From Comamonas sp. GB3 AK4-5 (lineage in GTDB: Bacteria > Pseudomonadota > Gammaproteobacteria > Burkholderiales > Burkholderiaceae_C), in assembly GCF_041320665.1 (NCBI RefSeq), contig NZ_CP166730.1, positions 868,001 to 932,000 on the forward strand: a stretch of 64,000 nucleotides of DNA, given 5' to 3'. Of this stretch, positions 49,392 to 57,773 are shown piece after piece. Position numbers and translations under genes: made by a program. The notes beneath the pieces are model-generated. The model was given only the letters and a program-made list of their open reading frames with translations, ran no database searches and had not been told where the DNA came from. Numbering within the stretch: the stretch's first letter is position 1; each line of letters begins with the position of its first letter.

Positions 49392-50510
49392 ATGACCGCT
49401 TCCCCCGCATCCACCCAGGCCCTGCAACGCATACGCGCCGATGTGCGCGCCATGCAGGGCTACCATGTCCAGGCATCACAAGGCCTGTTGAAGATGGACA
49501 CCATGGAGAACCCCTACCGACTGCCGCAGACCCTGCAGCAGCAGCTGGGCGAGCGCCTCGGGGCGCTGGAAGTGAACCGCTATCCGGGCGAACGCCTGGA
49601 GGTGCTGAAGAACATGCTGGCCGACTATGCCGGCGCACCGGCCGGCACGGCCGTGCTGCTGGGCAATGGCTCGGACGAAATCATCACCCTGATGGCGCTG
49701 GCCACCGCCCAGCCCACCGCAGGCGCACGGGCCACCATGCTGGCGCCCATGCCGGGCTTTGTGATGTACCCGCTGTCTGCCCAGCTGCAGGGCCTGGACT
49801 TTGTGGGCGTGGAGCTGACGGCGGATTTCGCGCTGGATGTGCCCGCCATGCAGGCCGCCATCGCCAAGCACCGCCCCGCCATCACCTATATGGCCTACCC
49901 CAACAACCCCACGGCCACGCTGTGGCCCGAAGACCAGGTGCAGGCCGTGATCGACGCCGTGGCCGAGGTGGGCGGCCTGGTGGTGATGGACGAGGCCTAC
50001 CAGCCCTTTGCCAGCCGCAGCTGGGTGTCCCGCATGCAGGCCGATCCCGCGCGCAACCAGCATGTGCTCTTGATGCGCACGCTGTCCAAGTTCGGCCTGG
50101 CCGGTGTCCGCCTGGGCTATCTGATCGGCCCGGCCGCGCTGGTGCATGAAATCGACAAGGTGCGCCCGCCCTACAACGTCAGCGTGCTGAATTGCGAAAC
50201 CGCCATCTTTGCGCTGGAGCATGCCGCCCTGTACGCCGAGCAGGCCGCCGCCATCCGCGCCGAGCGCCAGCCGCTGATTGATGCCCTGCGTGCCCTGCCC
50301 GGGGTGGAGAAGGTCTGGCCCTCCGAAGCCAATATGGTGCTGCTGCGCGTGGGCAATGCAGGCCAGGCCCAGGCCGCCATGAAGGCGCGTGGCGTGTTGG
50401 TGAAAAATGTCTCGGCCATGCACCCGCTGCTGGCCAACTGCCTGCGCCTGACCGTAGGCACCCACGAAGAAAACGCCCAGATGCTGGCGGCATTGAAAGA
50501 GTCTTTATGA
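49392..50510 (+). CDS. hisC: Histidinol-phosphate aminotransferase
   Basis: HisC transfers an amino group from glutamate to imidazole acetol phosphate. The ATG at 49392 gives 372 residues. Family features are [64 protein letters not shown] and the PLP lysine in [19 protein letters not shown]. The N-terminus [20 protein letters not shown] is normal, and the longer upstream frame is not supported. The stop overlaps the hisB start (ATGA). It is the first his gene after the inserted block and so needs its own promoter. Confidence 0.97.
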   Translation: MTASPASTQALQRIRADVRAMQGYHVQASQGLLKMDTMENPYRLPQTLQQQLGERLGALEVNRYPGERLEVLKNMLADYAGAPAGTAVLLGNGSDEIITLMALATAQPTAGARATMLAPMPGFVMYPLSAQLQGLDFVGVELTADFALDVPAMQAAIAKHRPAITYMAYPNNPTATLWPEDQVQAVIDAVAEVGGLVVMDEAYQPFASRSWVSRMQADPARNQHVLLMRTLSKFGLAGVRLGYLIGPAALVHEIDKVRPPYNVSVLNCETAIFALEHAALYAEQAAAIRAERQPLIDALRALPGVEKVWPSEANMVLLRVGNAGQAQAAMKARGVLVKNVSAMHPLLANCLRLTVGTHEENAQMLAALKESL

Positions 50511-51139
50511 GCAACGCACTCGTCACCTCCACCGCTGCAGACTGCACCGTCGCCCGCGTGGCCGAAGTCCAGCGCAACACCGCCGAAACCCGTGTGCAGG
50601 TGCGCATCAACCTGGACGGCACGGGCAAGGCCAGCCTGCATTCGGGCATAGGCTTTCTGGACCATATGCTGGACCAGATTGCCCGCCACGGCCTGATCGA
50701 CATGGACGTGGACTGCGCGGGTGATCTGCACATCGACGGCCACCACACGGTGGAAGACATCGGCATCACCCTGGGCCAGGCCTTTGCCAAGGCCGTGGGC
50801 GACAAAAAAGGCATACGCCGCTACGGCCATGCCTATGTGCCGCTGGACGAGGCGCTGTCGCGTGTGGTGATTGATTTCTCCGGCCGTCCCAGCCTGCACA
50901 TGGATGTGAAGTTCACCGCCGGCAGCATTGGCCAGCTGGACACCCAGCTGGTCTACGAATTCTTCCAGGGCTTTGTGAACCATGCCGGTGTGACGCTGCA
51001 CATCGACAACCTCAAGGGCTTCAACGCCCACCACCAGTGCGAGACCATCTTCAAGGCCTTTGCACGCGCACTGCGCTTTGCCCTGGAGCATGATGAGCGC
51101 ATGGCGGGTGTGGTGCCGTCCACCAAGGGCACGCTGTAA
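50507..51139 (+). CDS. hisB: Imidazoleglycerol-phosphate dehydratase
   Basis: The 210-residue single-function enzyme dehydrates imidazole glycerol phosphate using Mn. The metal-binding motifs are [37 protein letters not shown] and [20 protein letters not shown], in standard order. There is no fused phosphatase domain as in E. coli, so histidinol phosphatase is encoded elsewhere. It overlaps hisC by four bases. The gap to hisH is filled by a dispersed repeat. Confidence 0.98.
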   Translation: MSNALVTSTAADCTVARVAEVQRNTAETRVQVRINLDGTGKASLHSGIGFLDHMLDQIARHGLIDMDVDCAGDLHIDGHHTVEDIGITLGQAFAKAVGDKKGIRRYGHAYVPLDEALSRVVIDFSGRPSLHMDVKFTAGSIGQLDTQLVYEFFQGFVNHAGVTLHIDNLKGFNAHHQCETIFKAFARALRFALEHDERMAGVVPSTKGTL

Positions 51140-51190
51140 AAAAAGGAGCTGCCATCGCCCATACGGCGCGGAACTGGCAGTGATTTGAAT

Positions 51191-51226
51191 TGAAAAACAA
51201 AGCTACAAGCGCTTAGGCTGCTATGA
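51191..51226. repeat. Dispersed repeat, AGCTnCTAGnGC family (hisB-hisH gap)
   Basis: AAAGCTACAAGCGCTTAGG then CTGCTATGAATG gives a palindromic AAGCGCTT core with AGC/GCT flanks. The hisH start codon is within the right end of this element. Confidence 0.55.
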
Positions 51227-51891
51227 ATGCTGTGAACAATACCGTGGCCGTGGTCGACTATGGCATGGGCAATCTGCGCTCTGTCTCCCAGGCCGTGATG
51301 GCCGCGGCGGCCGACAGTGCCGTGCGCGTGGTCGTCACCCAGGACCCCGCCGTCGTGCGGGCCGCCAGCCGCGTGGTGCTGCCCGGCCAGGGCGCCATGC
51401 GCGACTGCATGGCCGCGCTGCGCGATTCCGGCATGCAGGAAGCCGTGCTCGAAGCCGCCGCCAGCAAGCCGCTGTTTGGCGTCTGCGTGGGCATGCAGAT
51501 GTTGCTTGAGCACAGCGAGGAGGGCGACACGCCCGGCCTGGGTCTGATCCCCGGCAGCGTGCAACGCTTTCAGCTGCAAGGCCGCATCCAGGCCGATGGC
51601 AGCCGCTTCAAGGTGCCGCAAATGGGCTGGAACCAGGTGCAGCCCCAAAGCCACGCAGGCCAGCGCCACGCCATCTGGGGGGACATTCCCGATGGCAGCT
51701 ACTTCTATTTCGTGCACAGTTTTTATGTTCGCGCGACACAGCCGGAGCATTGCGCCAGCCACACCGATTACGGTGGCTTGTTTGCATCGGCCGTAGCCCG
51801 CGATAATATTTTCGCCACCCAGTTTCACCCCGAGAAAAGCGCCGACCAGGGCCTGGCTCTGTACCGCAATTTTCTGCACTGGAAGCCCTAA
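51223..51891 (+). CDS. hisH: Imidazole glycerol phosphate synthase, glutaminase subunit
   Basis: The 222-residue class I glutamine amidotransferase supplies ammonia to HisF. The nucleophile is in [20 protein letters not shown] (about residue 87), and the His/Glu pair is in [17 protein letters not shown]. The N-terminus [18 protein letters not shown] is standard. The ATG overlaps a repeat and has no strong ribosome site. HisF, its obligate partner, is not encoded in the window. A GAAGCCC-TAAC-GGGCTTC hairpin carries the stop codon in its loop. Confidence 0.97.
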   Translation: MNAVNNTVAVVDYGMGNLRSVSQAVMAAAADSAVRVVVTQDPAVVRAASRVVLPGQGAMRDCMAALRDSGMQEAVLEAAASKPLFGVCVGMQMLLEHSEEGDTPGLGLIPGSVQRFQLQGRIQADGSRFKVPQMGWNQVQPQSHAGQRHAIWGDIPDGSYFYFVHSFYVRATQPEHCASHTDYGGLFASAVARDNIFATQFHPEKSADQGLALYRNFLHWKP

Positions 51892-51899
51892 CGGGCTTC
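51882..51899 (+). terminator. Hairpin enclosing the hisH stop codon (possible weak terminator)
   Basis: GAAGCCC (51882-51888) and GGGCTTC (51893-51899) pair exactly around TAAC, which contains the hisH TAA. Five T follow only after six other bases, so termination would be weak. It may instead damp read-through into hisA. Confidence 0.45.
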
Positions 51900-51970
51900 A
51901 ACGGCTTTTTCCACCCGGGCCGCAAGCTCTGTACAGAACCGGCCCATTTCTTTGCTGACCGCTGACCATC

Positions 51971-52723
51971 ATGCTGCTTATCCCTGCCATTGACCTCAAG
52001 GACGGACAATGCGTACGCCTCAAGCAAGGCGACATGGACCAATCCACCACCTTCGGTGACAACCCAGGGGCCATGGCCGCCAAGTGGCTGGGCGCTGGCG
52101 CCCGCCGCCTGCATCTGGTGGACCTCAACGGTGCTTTTGCCGGCCAGCCCAAGAACTTGGCAGCGATCAAAAGCATTCTGAAGGAAGTGAATGGCGAGAT
52201 CCCCGTGCAGCTGGGCGGCGGCATCCGTGACCTGGACACGATTGAGCGCTATATCAATCTGGGCATCGAATACCTCATCATCGGCACGGCTGCGGTGAAG
52301 AACCCGGGCTTTCTGCAGGAGGCCTGCAGCGCCTTTGCCGGCCACATCATCGTCGGCCTGGATGCCAAGGACGGCAAGGTCGCCATCGATGGCTGGAGCA
52401 AGCTCACCGGCCAGGATGTGATCTCCACCGCCAAGCGTTTCGAGGACTGGGGTGTGGAATCCATCATCTACACCGACATCGGCCGCGACGGCATGCTCAC
52501 CGGCATCAACATCGACGCCACCGTGAAGCTGGCCCAGGCGCTGAAGATTCCGGTCATTGCCTCGGGCGGACTGGCCGGCATGGCCGACATCGAAGCCCTG
52601 TGCGCGGTGGAGAGCGAAGGCGTGGAAGGTGTGATCTGCGGACGCGCCATCTACACCGGTGACCTGGACTTCGCCGCAGGCCAAGCGCGTGCGGATGCGC
52701 TGGGGAGTGAAAACACCCCCTGA
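51971..52723 (+). CDS. hisA: Phosphoribosylformimino-AICAR ribotide isomerase
   Basis: The 250-residue TIM-barrel isomerase starts [20 protein letters not shown] with the catalytic Asp, and has [20 protein letters not shown] and the second-half [20 protein letters not shown] with [14 protein letters not shown]. The last residues, SENTP and the TGA stop, are encoded by the start of dispersed repeat copy E, so the native C-terminus has been replaced by repeat sequence. In related genomes hisF normally follows; here it does not. Confidence 0.97.
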   Translation: MLLIPAIDLKDGQCVRLKQGDMDQSTTFGDNPGAMAAKWLGAGARRLHLVDLNGAFAGQPKNLAAIKSILKEVNGEIPVQLGGGIRDLDTIERYINLGIEYLIIGTAAVKNPGFLQEACSAFAGHIIVGLDAKDGKVAIDGWSKLTGQDVISTAKRFEDWGVESIIYTDIGRDGMLTGINIDATVKLAQALKIPVIASGGLAGMADIEALCAVESEGVEGVICGRAIYTGDLDFAAGQARADALGSENTP

Positions 52724-52805
52724 GCGGCTTTACCCCCTCCCCCTCTTTGGCGCTGCGCGCCGGAGGGGGACGACACCGCTGCTGCGGGGCGGCTCTTGCA
52801 GGGTG
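52714..52805 (+). repeat. Dispersed repeat, CCCCCTGAGCCGCT family (copy E), overlapping the hisA stop
   Basis: ACACCCCCTGAGCGGCTTTA starts inside hisA, and its TGA is the hisA stop. The central hairpin pairs CCCCCTCTTTGGCGC with GCGCCGGAGGGGG. The far end GCGGGGCGGCTCTTGCAGG matches the other copies. It fills most of the 122 bases before the mutarotase gene. Confidence 0.8.
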
Positions 52806-52845
52806 TCTCTGAGCGAGGACATGCTGGTTTGATGCACCAAGGACC

Positions 52846-53718
52846 ATGGATATGAACATGCAGCTGCTTGCGGGCGCTACCCGTGAAATCTGGCGCGGCC
52901 TGGACTGCACGCGGCTGGCGCTGGACTGCGGCGACAGCCTGCGCGTGAGCGACTTTGGCGCCCAGGCGCTGTCCTGGCAGGTGCAAGGGCAGGAGCGCTT
53001 GTTCCTCAGCCCACAGACTGTGCTGGATGGATCCTTTCCCATACGCGGCGGCATTCCCATTTGCTTCCCCCAGTTCAATCGGCGCGGCGGCCTGCCCAAG
53101 CACGGCATCGCGCGCCGCCAGCCCTGGCGGTTTGTGCAGGCCAGCGGCCAGGCCGATCGGCAGCTGCACGCCCAGTGGCGCTGGCAGCACAGCGCCGACA
53201 CGCAGGCCATGTGGCCTGCGCATATTGCCGCCAGCGTGCATGTCTCTTTGCAGCCGGGGCAGTTGCAGGTGGTGCTGGAGGTCGAGAACCTGGGCGATGC
53301 GCCCTGGCCGTTTACCGCCGCCCTGCACAGCTATTTGCGCGTGGACCAGGTCGGCGGCTGCAGGCTGCAGGGCCTGGAGGGTCGGGCCTACTGGGACACC
53401 ACGAACAACGCCATGCGGCCGGCCGTGCAGCAAGGCGCGCTGGCCTTTGGCACCGAGGTGGACCGCGTCTACCCCGGCAGCAGCCAGCCGCTGCGGCTGG
53501 AGGGCGGCCTGCCGTCCACGCTGGCCATCTCCCAGGATGCGGCCTGGGGCGAAACCGTGGTCTGGAACCCCGGTGAGGCCTTGTGTGCCCAGCTGGAAGA
53601 CATGGCGCCGGACAGCTGGCAGCACATGCTGTGCGTGGAAGCCGCGCACATCAACCAGCCCGTGGCCTTGCTCCCCGGCACAAGCTGGCGCGCCGGCCAG
53701 ACGCTGCAAGTACTGTAA
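52846..53718 (+). CDS. D-hexose-6-phosphate mutarotase (YeaD family aldose 1-epimerase-like)
   Basis: The 290-residue protein has GAQALSWQVQGQERLFLSP, IRGGIPICFPQFNRRGGLPK, HGIARRQPWRFVQ, TAALHSYLRV and LCVEAAHINQPVALLPG, all typical of YeaD-type mutarotases. These interconvert anomers of glucose-6-phosphate. The conserved His and Glu are in HGIARR, ALHSY and VEAAH. It stands alone between the hisA repeat and the convergent pel operon, where hisF would be expected. The last gap before pelG shows no clear terminator. Confidence 0.9.
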   Translation: MDMNMQLLAGATREIWRGLDCTRLALDCGDSLRVSDFGAQALSWQVQGQERLFLSPQTVLDGSFPIRGGIPICFPQFNRRGGLPKHGIARRQPWRFVQASGQADRQLHAQWRWQHSADTQAMWPAHIAASVHVSLQPGQLQVVLEVENLGDAPWPFTAALHSYLRVDQVGGCRLQGLEGRAYWDTTNNAMRPAVQQGALAFGTEVDRVYPGSSQPLRLEGGLPSTLAISQDAAWGETVVWNPGEALCAQLEDMAPDSWQHMLCVEAAHINQPVALLPGTSWRAGQTLQVL

Positions 53719-53838
53719 AAGCGATTTTTTCGGCTGGAGCGGGCCAGGGCAGTGCAGCGGGCATAGGGGCCCGCTTCACAATGGTCAGACAGCGCCACAA
53801 TGGATAGCCCGCCCTTTGAACACGTTCTTAGGCTCCAC

Positions 53839-55212
53839 TCACTGCAGCATAAAAGTCTTGTACTCCAACTGGTCCAGGGCACGGCTGAGCAGCATCAGAC
53901 CGGTGCACAGCGTCACCAGCATGGCCAGCGTAAAGCCATAGCCGTAGAAGGCCGCGCCCAGGTACAGAGAAATGCCGGTGAAGATCACATTCAAGGCCAC
54001 CAGCTCGGCGCACAGCCACACCACGGTGCGGCGCTGGTCCAGATAGAAGAACACATTCAGCACGGCCATCAGGCCCACTTGCAGGGCGGCACCCACCACC
54101 TGCACATGCAAGAGCGGCAAATAGAGGTCGGAGATGCCCAGCCACCGCAGCACGGCGGGGCCGGCGACAAAGCTCACCAGCACGGCCAGGGTCTGGATTT
54201 TGGCGATCTCGCCCAGGCCGTTCTGAATGGCATAGACCATTTCGTTGCGCATGGACTCTATGTATTCCAGCGAGCCGCCTTCGCGCACGGCGGTGTAGAA
54301 CTTGTCGTAGTACTCGACAAAGTCGGTCTCTATGCGCACCAGAAACACCGCCATGCCGGGGATGATGGACAGATAGGAGAGAAACACCGGGATGTCGTAG
54401 ATCAGCGAGGCGCGCAGGCCGCCGATGATGAGCTGCGAGGTGTCCGGGTAGAACCAGAACATCAGCTTGTCGGCCCAGATGCCCAGGTTGTAGAGCAGGC
54501 CGGTCAGCACCAGCGAGCCATACAGCCAGCCGGAGCGCAGAAAATCAAAGGCCAGAATGCGGCGCTGGGGATTGAACTCCCGCAGCACCAGCACCCACAT
54601 GCCGGCAAACATCAGCAAATGGCCGATTACAAAGCTGGCGAGCAGGCCTTCCAGTCCGAAGTGGCGCAGCAGCAGCGACAGCAGCACGATGAAGCTGTAG
54701 GCACCGGCAAACAGCAGCGTGATGGCCTTGTAGCGCTTCATGCCCGAGAGCAGCACGGTCAGAATCCAGACGCCGCACATCAGGGCAAAGCCTGCCAGCA
54801 TCAGCACCCGGTAGAGCAGGCGCTGGCCAGAGAACACCGTGAAGCAGGCCAGCAGCCCCCAGAGGGCCGCGCTGGCCAGTGTCAGCAGCAGCAGACCATG
54901 CAGATTGGGCAGCACCAGATCATGGCGCTTTTCAAACAGGCGGTCGGAGATGAAGCGGGTAAAGGCCAGTTGGGCCAGCCCCGTCCAGATCAGGCTGAAA
55001 GCCACCAGATAGGTGACCGAGGTCTGGAACTGCGTGACCAGGTAGGAGGGCACCACCAGGCCCACGCTGAGCAGGCCCATCAGCAAGATGCCGACGATGG
55101 AGAACACCCAGGGGCCTGAGCCGATCACGCTGGCATAGACATAGGTCTGCAGCAGGCCGAACAAGGTGTTTTTGCGCAGCAGATGCCGCAGCTCGAAGCC
55201 GATACCCGCCAT
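53839..55212 (-). CDS. pelG: Pel polysaccharide inner-membrane transporter PelG
   Basis: PelG (457 residues) is a polytopic inner-membrane protein with about 12 helices that works with PelD, PelE and PelF to make and move Pel polymer. It starts MAGIGFELRHLLRKNTLFGL and carries YASVIGSGPWVFSIVGILLM and LRASLIYDIPVFLSYLSIIP, as in the family. The ribosome site AAGGAGG fixes the start: the ATG at 55218 is one base away, so the one at 55212, seven bases away, is used. That ATG overlaps the pelF stop (TGATG). It is the last gene of the operon. Confidence 0.96.
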   Translation of the reverse strand: MAGIGFELRHLLRKNTLFGLLQTYVYASVIGSGPWVFSIVGILLMGLLSVGLVVPSYLVTQFQTSVTYLVAFSLIWTGLAQLAFTRFISDRLFEKRHDLVLPNLHGLLLLTLASAALWGLLACFTVFSGQRLLYRVLMLAGFALMCGVWILTVLLSGMKRYKAITLLFAGAYSFIVLLSLLLRHFGLEGLLASFVIGHLLMFAGMWVLVLREFNPQRRILAFDFLRSGWLYGSLVLTGLLYNLGIWADKLMFWFYPDTSQLIIGGLRASLIYDIPVFLSYLSIIPGMAVFLVRIETDFVEYYDKFYTAVREGGSLEYIESMRNEMVYAIQNGLGEIAKIQTLAVLVSFVAGPAVLRWLGISDLYLPLLHVQVVGAALQVGLMAVLNVFFYLDQRRTVVWLCAELVALNVIFTGISLYLGAAFYGYGFTLAMLVTLCTGLMLLSRALDQLEYKTFMLQ

Positions 55213-56753
55213 CAGCATGCCTCCTTTTGCGCAGCGAGTGCGTCTTGATAAACACGCCGATAGCTGTCGAACATGCGGGTGTCGGTATAGAAGTTTTCCA
55301 CCCGCTGCACGCCGTTGCGGCTGGCCTGGTGCCAGGCCTGTGGATCGGTGAGCAGGGCCAGCATGGCGTCGGCCAGGGCCTTGGGGTCGGCAATGCCCAC
55401 CACCTTGCCACTGGCGCCCAGTGCGCGGTCTTCGCCATCCAGGCCTTCCACCAACTGGCGGCAGGAGCCCACATCGGTGGTGACCACGGGAATGCCGGCC
55501 GCATAGGCCTCCAGCACCACCAGGGGCAAGGCCTCGCTGATGGAGGACAGCACCACCAGCCCCACCTGGGGCAGGATGTCGGCCGTGCGTTGAAAGCCCA
55601 GGAACTTGACCTGTGAGGTGAGGCCCAGTTGCTCCACCAGATGCTGGCATTCCTGGGCGTAGCTGTTGTCTTCTTCCATGGGGCCCACGATCCAGGCCTC
55701 GGCCGCGGGATTGCGGTTGACCACGCGGCGCATGGCGCGCAGCAGGGTCTTGATGTCCTTGATGGGCACCACGCGGCCCAGCAGGCAGATCACGGGCGGG
55801 ATGGGGGCATCGTCTGCACGGCGACCTGCTGCGAACTGGGCCACGCGTATGCCATTGGGAATGTTCAGCGTGCGCTCCGCAGGGGCACCGTCGGCAATCT
55901 GCCGCAGCCGGTTGGTTTCATACAGCGCCACGATGGGCGAGGCCGCGCGGTAGCAGTAGCGGCCCATCCATTCGAAGAGGCTGATCCACATCTGGCGGAA
56001 GTAGGACACCTCGTTGGGATTGCGCTGGAACACATTACGGTTGTCGCGTATCCAGTCGCTCTTGAGCAGGTCGATCTGCCGCTCCTTGGTGTAGATGCCA
56101 TGTTCGGAGAGCACGAAAGGAATGCCGCGCTGGTTGTGCAGCAGCGCACCCAGGAAACCGGCATAGCCCGTGGATGCGCTGTGCACCACACGCACTGGCA
56201 GCAGCTTGTGGGCTACGCGGGCCATGGTCCACAGCGGCTGGAACATGATGCGCACCGTCCAGAAATAGTCTAAAAAGGACGGGTCGGTGCAGTATTCCTG
56301 GTAGCCGTCGCGTATCAGGGTCCACGCCGCTTCGCTGTAGAGAAAGTCCTCTAGGGGCAGGGTGCCGCCCGGCATCATGGCCTGGGCCACCGCCCCCATG
56401 GCATCCAGCACCTGATCGGCTGTGGCCTGGCCGCTGGCGTGCAGGGCCAGGCTGTCAATCAGCGCCTGGACCTGGGCATAGGCCTGGGGGTTGCCCGGGC
56501 GTGCATGGGGCTGGGCAGGGGCCTGCAACTGGTCGTAGAGGAAATGCTCCTCAAAGTGCACCACGTTGTCAGGCAGCTGGTAGCGAAAGTGCTGGTAGTC
56601 CTGGGGGCGGCTGCCTATGAAAACCAGGGCGAAACGGTGTTCCGGATAGGCCTGGATGATCTGGTGCACCCAGCTGGCCACCCCGCCACTGACATAGGGA
56701 TAGGTGCCTTCGAGGAGCAAGGCGATGTCTGCCTCTGCAGCTTGGGGATGCAT
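55212..56753 (-). CDS. pelF: Pel glycosyltransferase PelF
   Basis: The 513-residue GT4 glycosyltransferase polymerises the Pel chain in the cytoplasm from UDP-amino sugars. The N-terminus ADIALLLEGTYPYVSGGVAS and VHSASTGYAGFLGALLHNQR are PelF hallmarks. Further on are ICLLGRVVPIKDIKTLLRAM, KFLGFQRTADILPQVGLVVL and the GT4 EX7E-like SSISEALPLVVLEAYAAGIP. It starts three bases after the pelE stop and overlaps the pelG start, so these genes are tightly coupled. Confidence 0.97.
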   Translation of the reverse strand: MHPQAAEADIALLLEGTYPYVSGGVASWVHQIIQAYPEHRFALVFIGSRPQDYQHFRYQLPDNVVHFEEHFLYDQLQAPAQPHARPGNPQAYAQVQALIDSLALHASGQATADQVLDAMGAVAQAMMPGGTLPLEDFLYSEAAWTLIRDGYQEYCTDPSFLDYFWTVRIMFQPLWTMARVAHKLLPVRVVHSASTGYAGFLGALLHNQRGIPFVLSEHGIYTKERQIDLLKSDWIRDNRNVFQRNPNEVSYFRQMWISLFEWMGRYCYRAASPIVALYETNRLRQIADGAPAERTLNIPNGIRVAQFAAGRRADDAPIPPVICLLGRVVPIKDIKTLLRAMRRVVNRNPAAEAWIVGPMEEDNSYAQECQHLVEQLGLTSQVKFLGFQRTADILPQVGLVVLSSISEALPLVVLEAYAAGIPVVTTDVGSCRQLVEGLDGEDRALGASGKVVGIADPKALADAMLALLTDPQAWHQASRNGVQRVENFYTDTRMFDSYRRVYQDALAAQKEAC

Positions 56754-56756
56754 GGC

Positions 56757-57773
56757 TTAGCTCCAGTAGTCGATCACAGGGCGCAGCTTGGGCAGCGTGC
56801 TGTGCTGTCCAAGCTGGCGCATGATGGCGCGCACGCGGGTGAAGTCGCCGCGTTCAAAATAAATTTCTGCCTTGTAGGGCAGCACCTGGGTTTCCGGCAG
56901 CTGCAGTTGCAGCGCCTGGGCGTAGCACTGCAGGGCCTCATCCTGACGGCCCAGGGCATGCAGCAAACGCCCTCGGCGCAGATGCAAGGGGCCGTCATCG
57001 GGCTTGTGCGACAGCACCAGATCGCAGTAGCGCAGCGAGGTCTGTACGGAAAACTCCCGCATGTCATCGGAGGCCAGGCCCTGGTAGATCAGCTCCCAGT
57101 ACAGATCGGAGAGCTTGCGCGCGGCCTCCAGGCCCTCGGACGACAAAGGAGTTGTGCGGGCTGCAACCTGTCGCTCTGCCTGCTGGAAGAGGACGGATGC
57201 TTCGTGTATGGACTGCGAAATCCGTTGCTCCATACGGTCCAGCATGCCGTAGGCCAGCAGACGCATATCGTCGCTGTGGTCGTTGAGGGCATCGCGCAGC
57301 AGGGGCGAGGCAATGTGGCCGCTGATGTGGTTGAGCGACACCAGGGCGTGAAAGCGGGTCTGGGCGGGGGCCTGGGGGTTTTTCAGCAGCGCCCGCATGC
57401 CCGTGGAGCGGCTGGCGCCTTGCAGATGCTGGTGCAGATCGAATTCGGGCAGCTCCACGCTGTCAAACGGCAGCTCCCGGCTGCGCGCTGGGTAGGTGCG
57501 TATGGTGAGGATGGCCAGCACCACCAGGAAAAAACCCACCACCGGGATCACGAAGGCAAAGACGGCGATCAGGCACACCACGGCCCAGCGCGGACGGCTG
57601 CGGTCACCGATCAGCCAGGGCAGCACGCACAGGGCCAGCAGCACACAGGCAGCGCCGTGCAGCGCAAAGTAGCTCAGCAAGGCCGGCTCGGAGCGCTCGA
57701 GGAACATGCCCATCAGCGACCAGCTGGAGAGCTCCAGGGACAATGCGGCCAGGCCCAGCTTGAGATTAAGCAT
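56757..57773 (-). CDS. pelE: Pel biosynthesis membrane protein PelE
   Basis: The 338-residue product begins with MLNLKLGLAALSLELSSWSL, two to three membrane helices (about 40-115), then a cytoplasmic TPR-like helical domain with SLRYCDLVLSHKPDDGPLHL and ALGRQDEALQCYAQALQL repeats. PelE forms the inner-membrane complex with PelD, PelF and PelG. The ATG at 57773 overlaps the pelD stop by eight bases; the longer upstream frame is a shadow of pelD. Sequence is weakly conserved in this family, so position supports the call. Confidence 0.88.
   Translation of the reverse strand: MLNLKLGLAALSLELSSWSLMGMFLERSEPALLSYFALHGAACVLLALCVLPWLIGDRSRPRWAVVCLIAVFAFVIPVVGFFLVVLAILTIRTYPARSRELPFDSVELPEFDLHQHLQGASRSTGMRALLKNPQAPAQTRFHALVSLNHISGHIASPLLRDALNDHSDDMRLLAYGMLDRMEQRISQSIHEASVLFQQAERQVAARTTPLSSEGLEAARKLSDLYWELIYQGLASDDMREFSVQTSLRYCDLVLSHKPDDGPLHLRRGRLLHALGRQDEALQCYAQALQLQLPETQVLPYKAEIYFERGDFTRVRAIMRQLGQHSTLPKLRPVIDYWS

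Noticed and set aside
53800..55119. Plus-strand frame rich in Gln/His/Gly opposite pelG
   Set aside because: It is a composition artefact of the antisense of a membrane protein gene.
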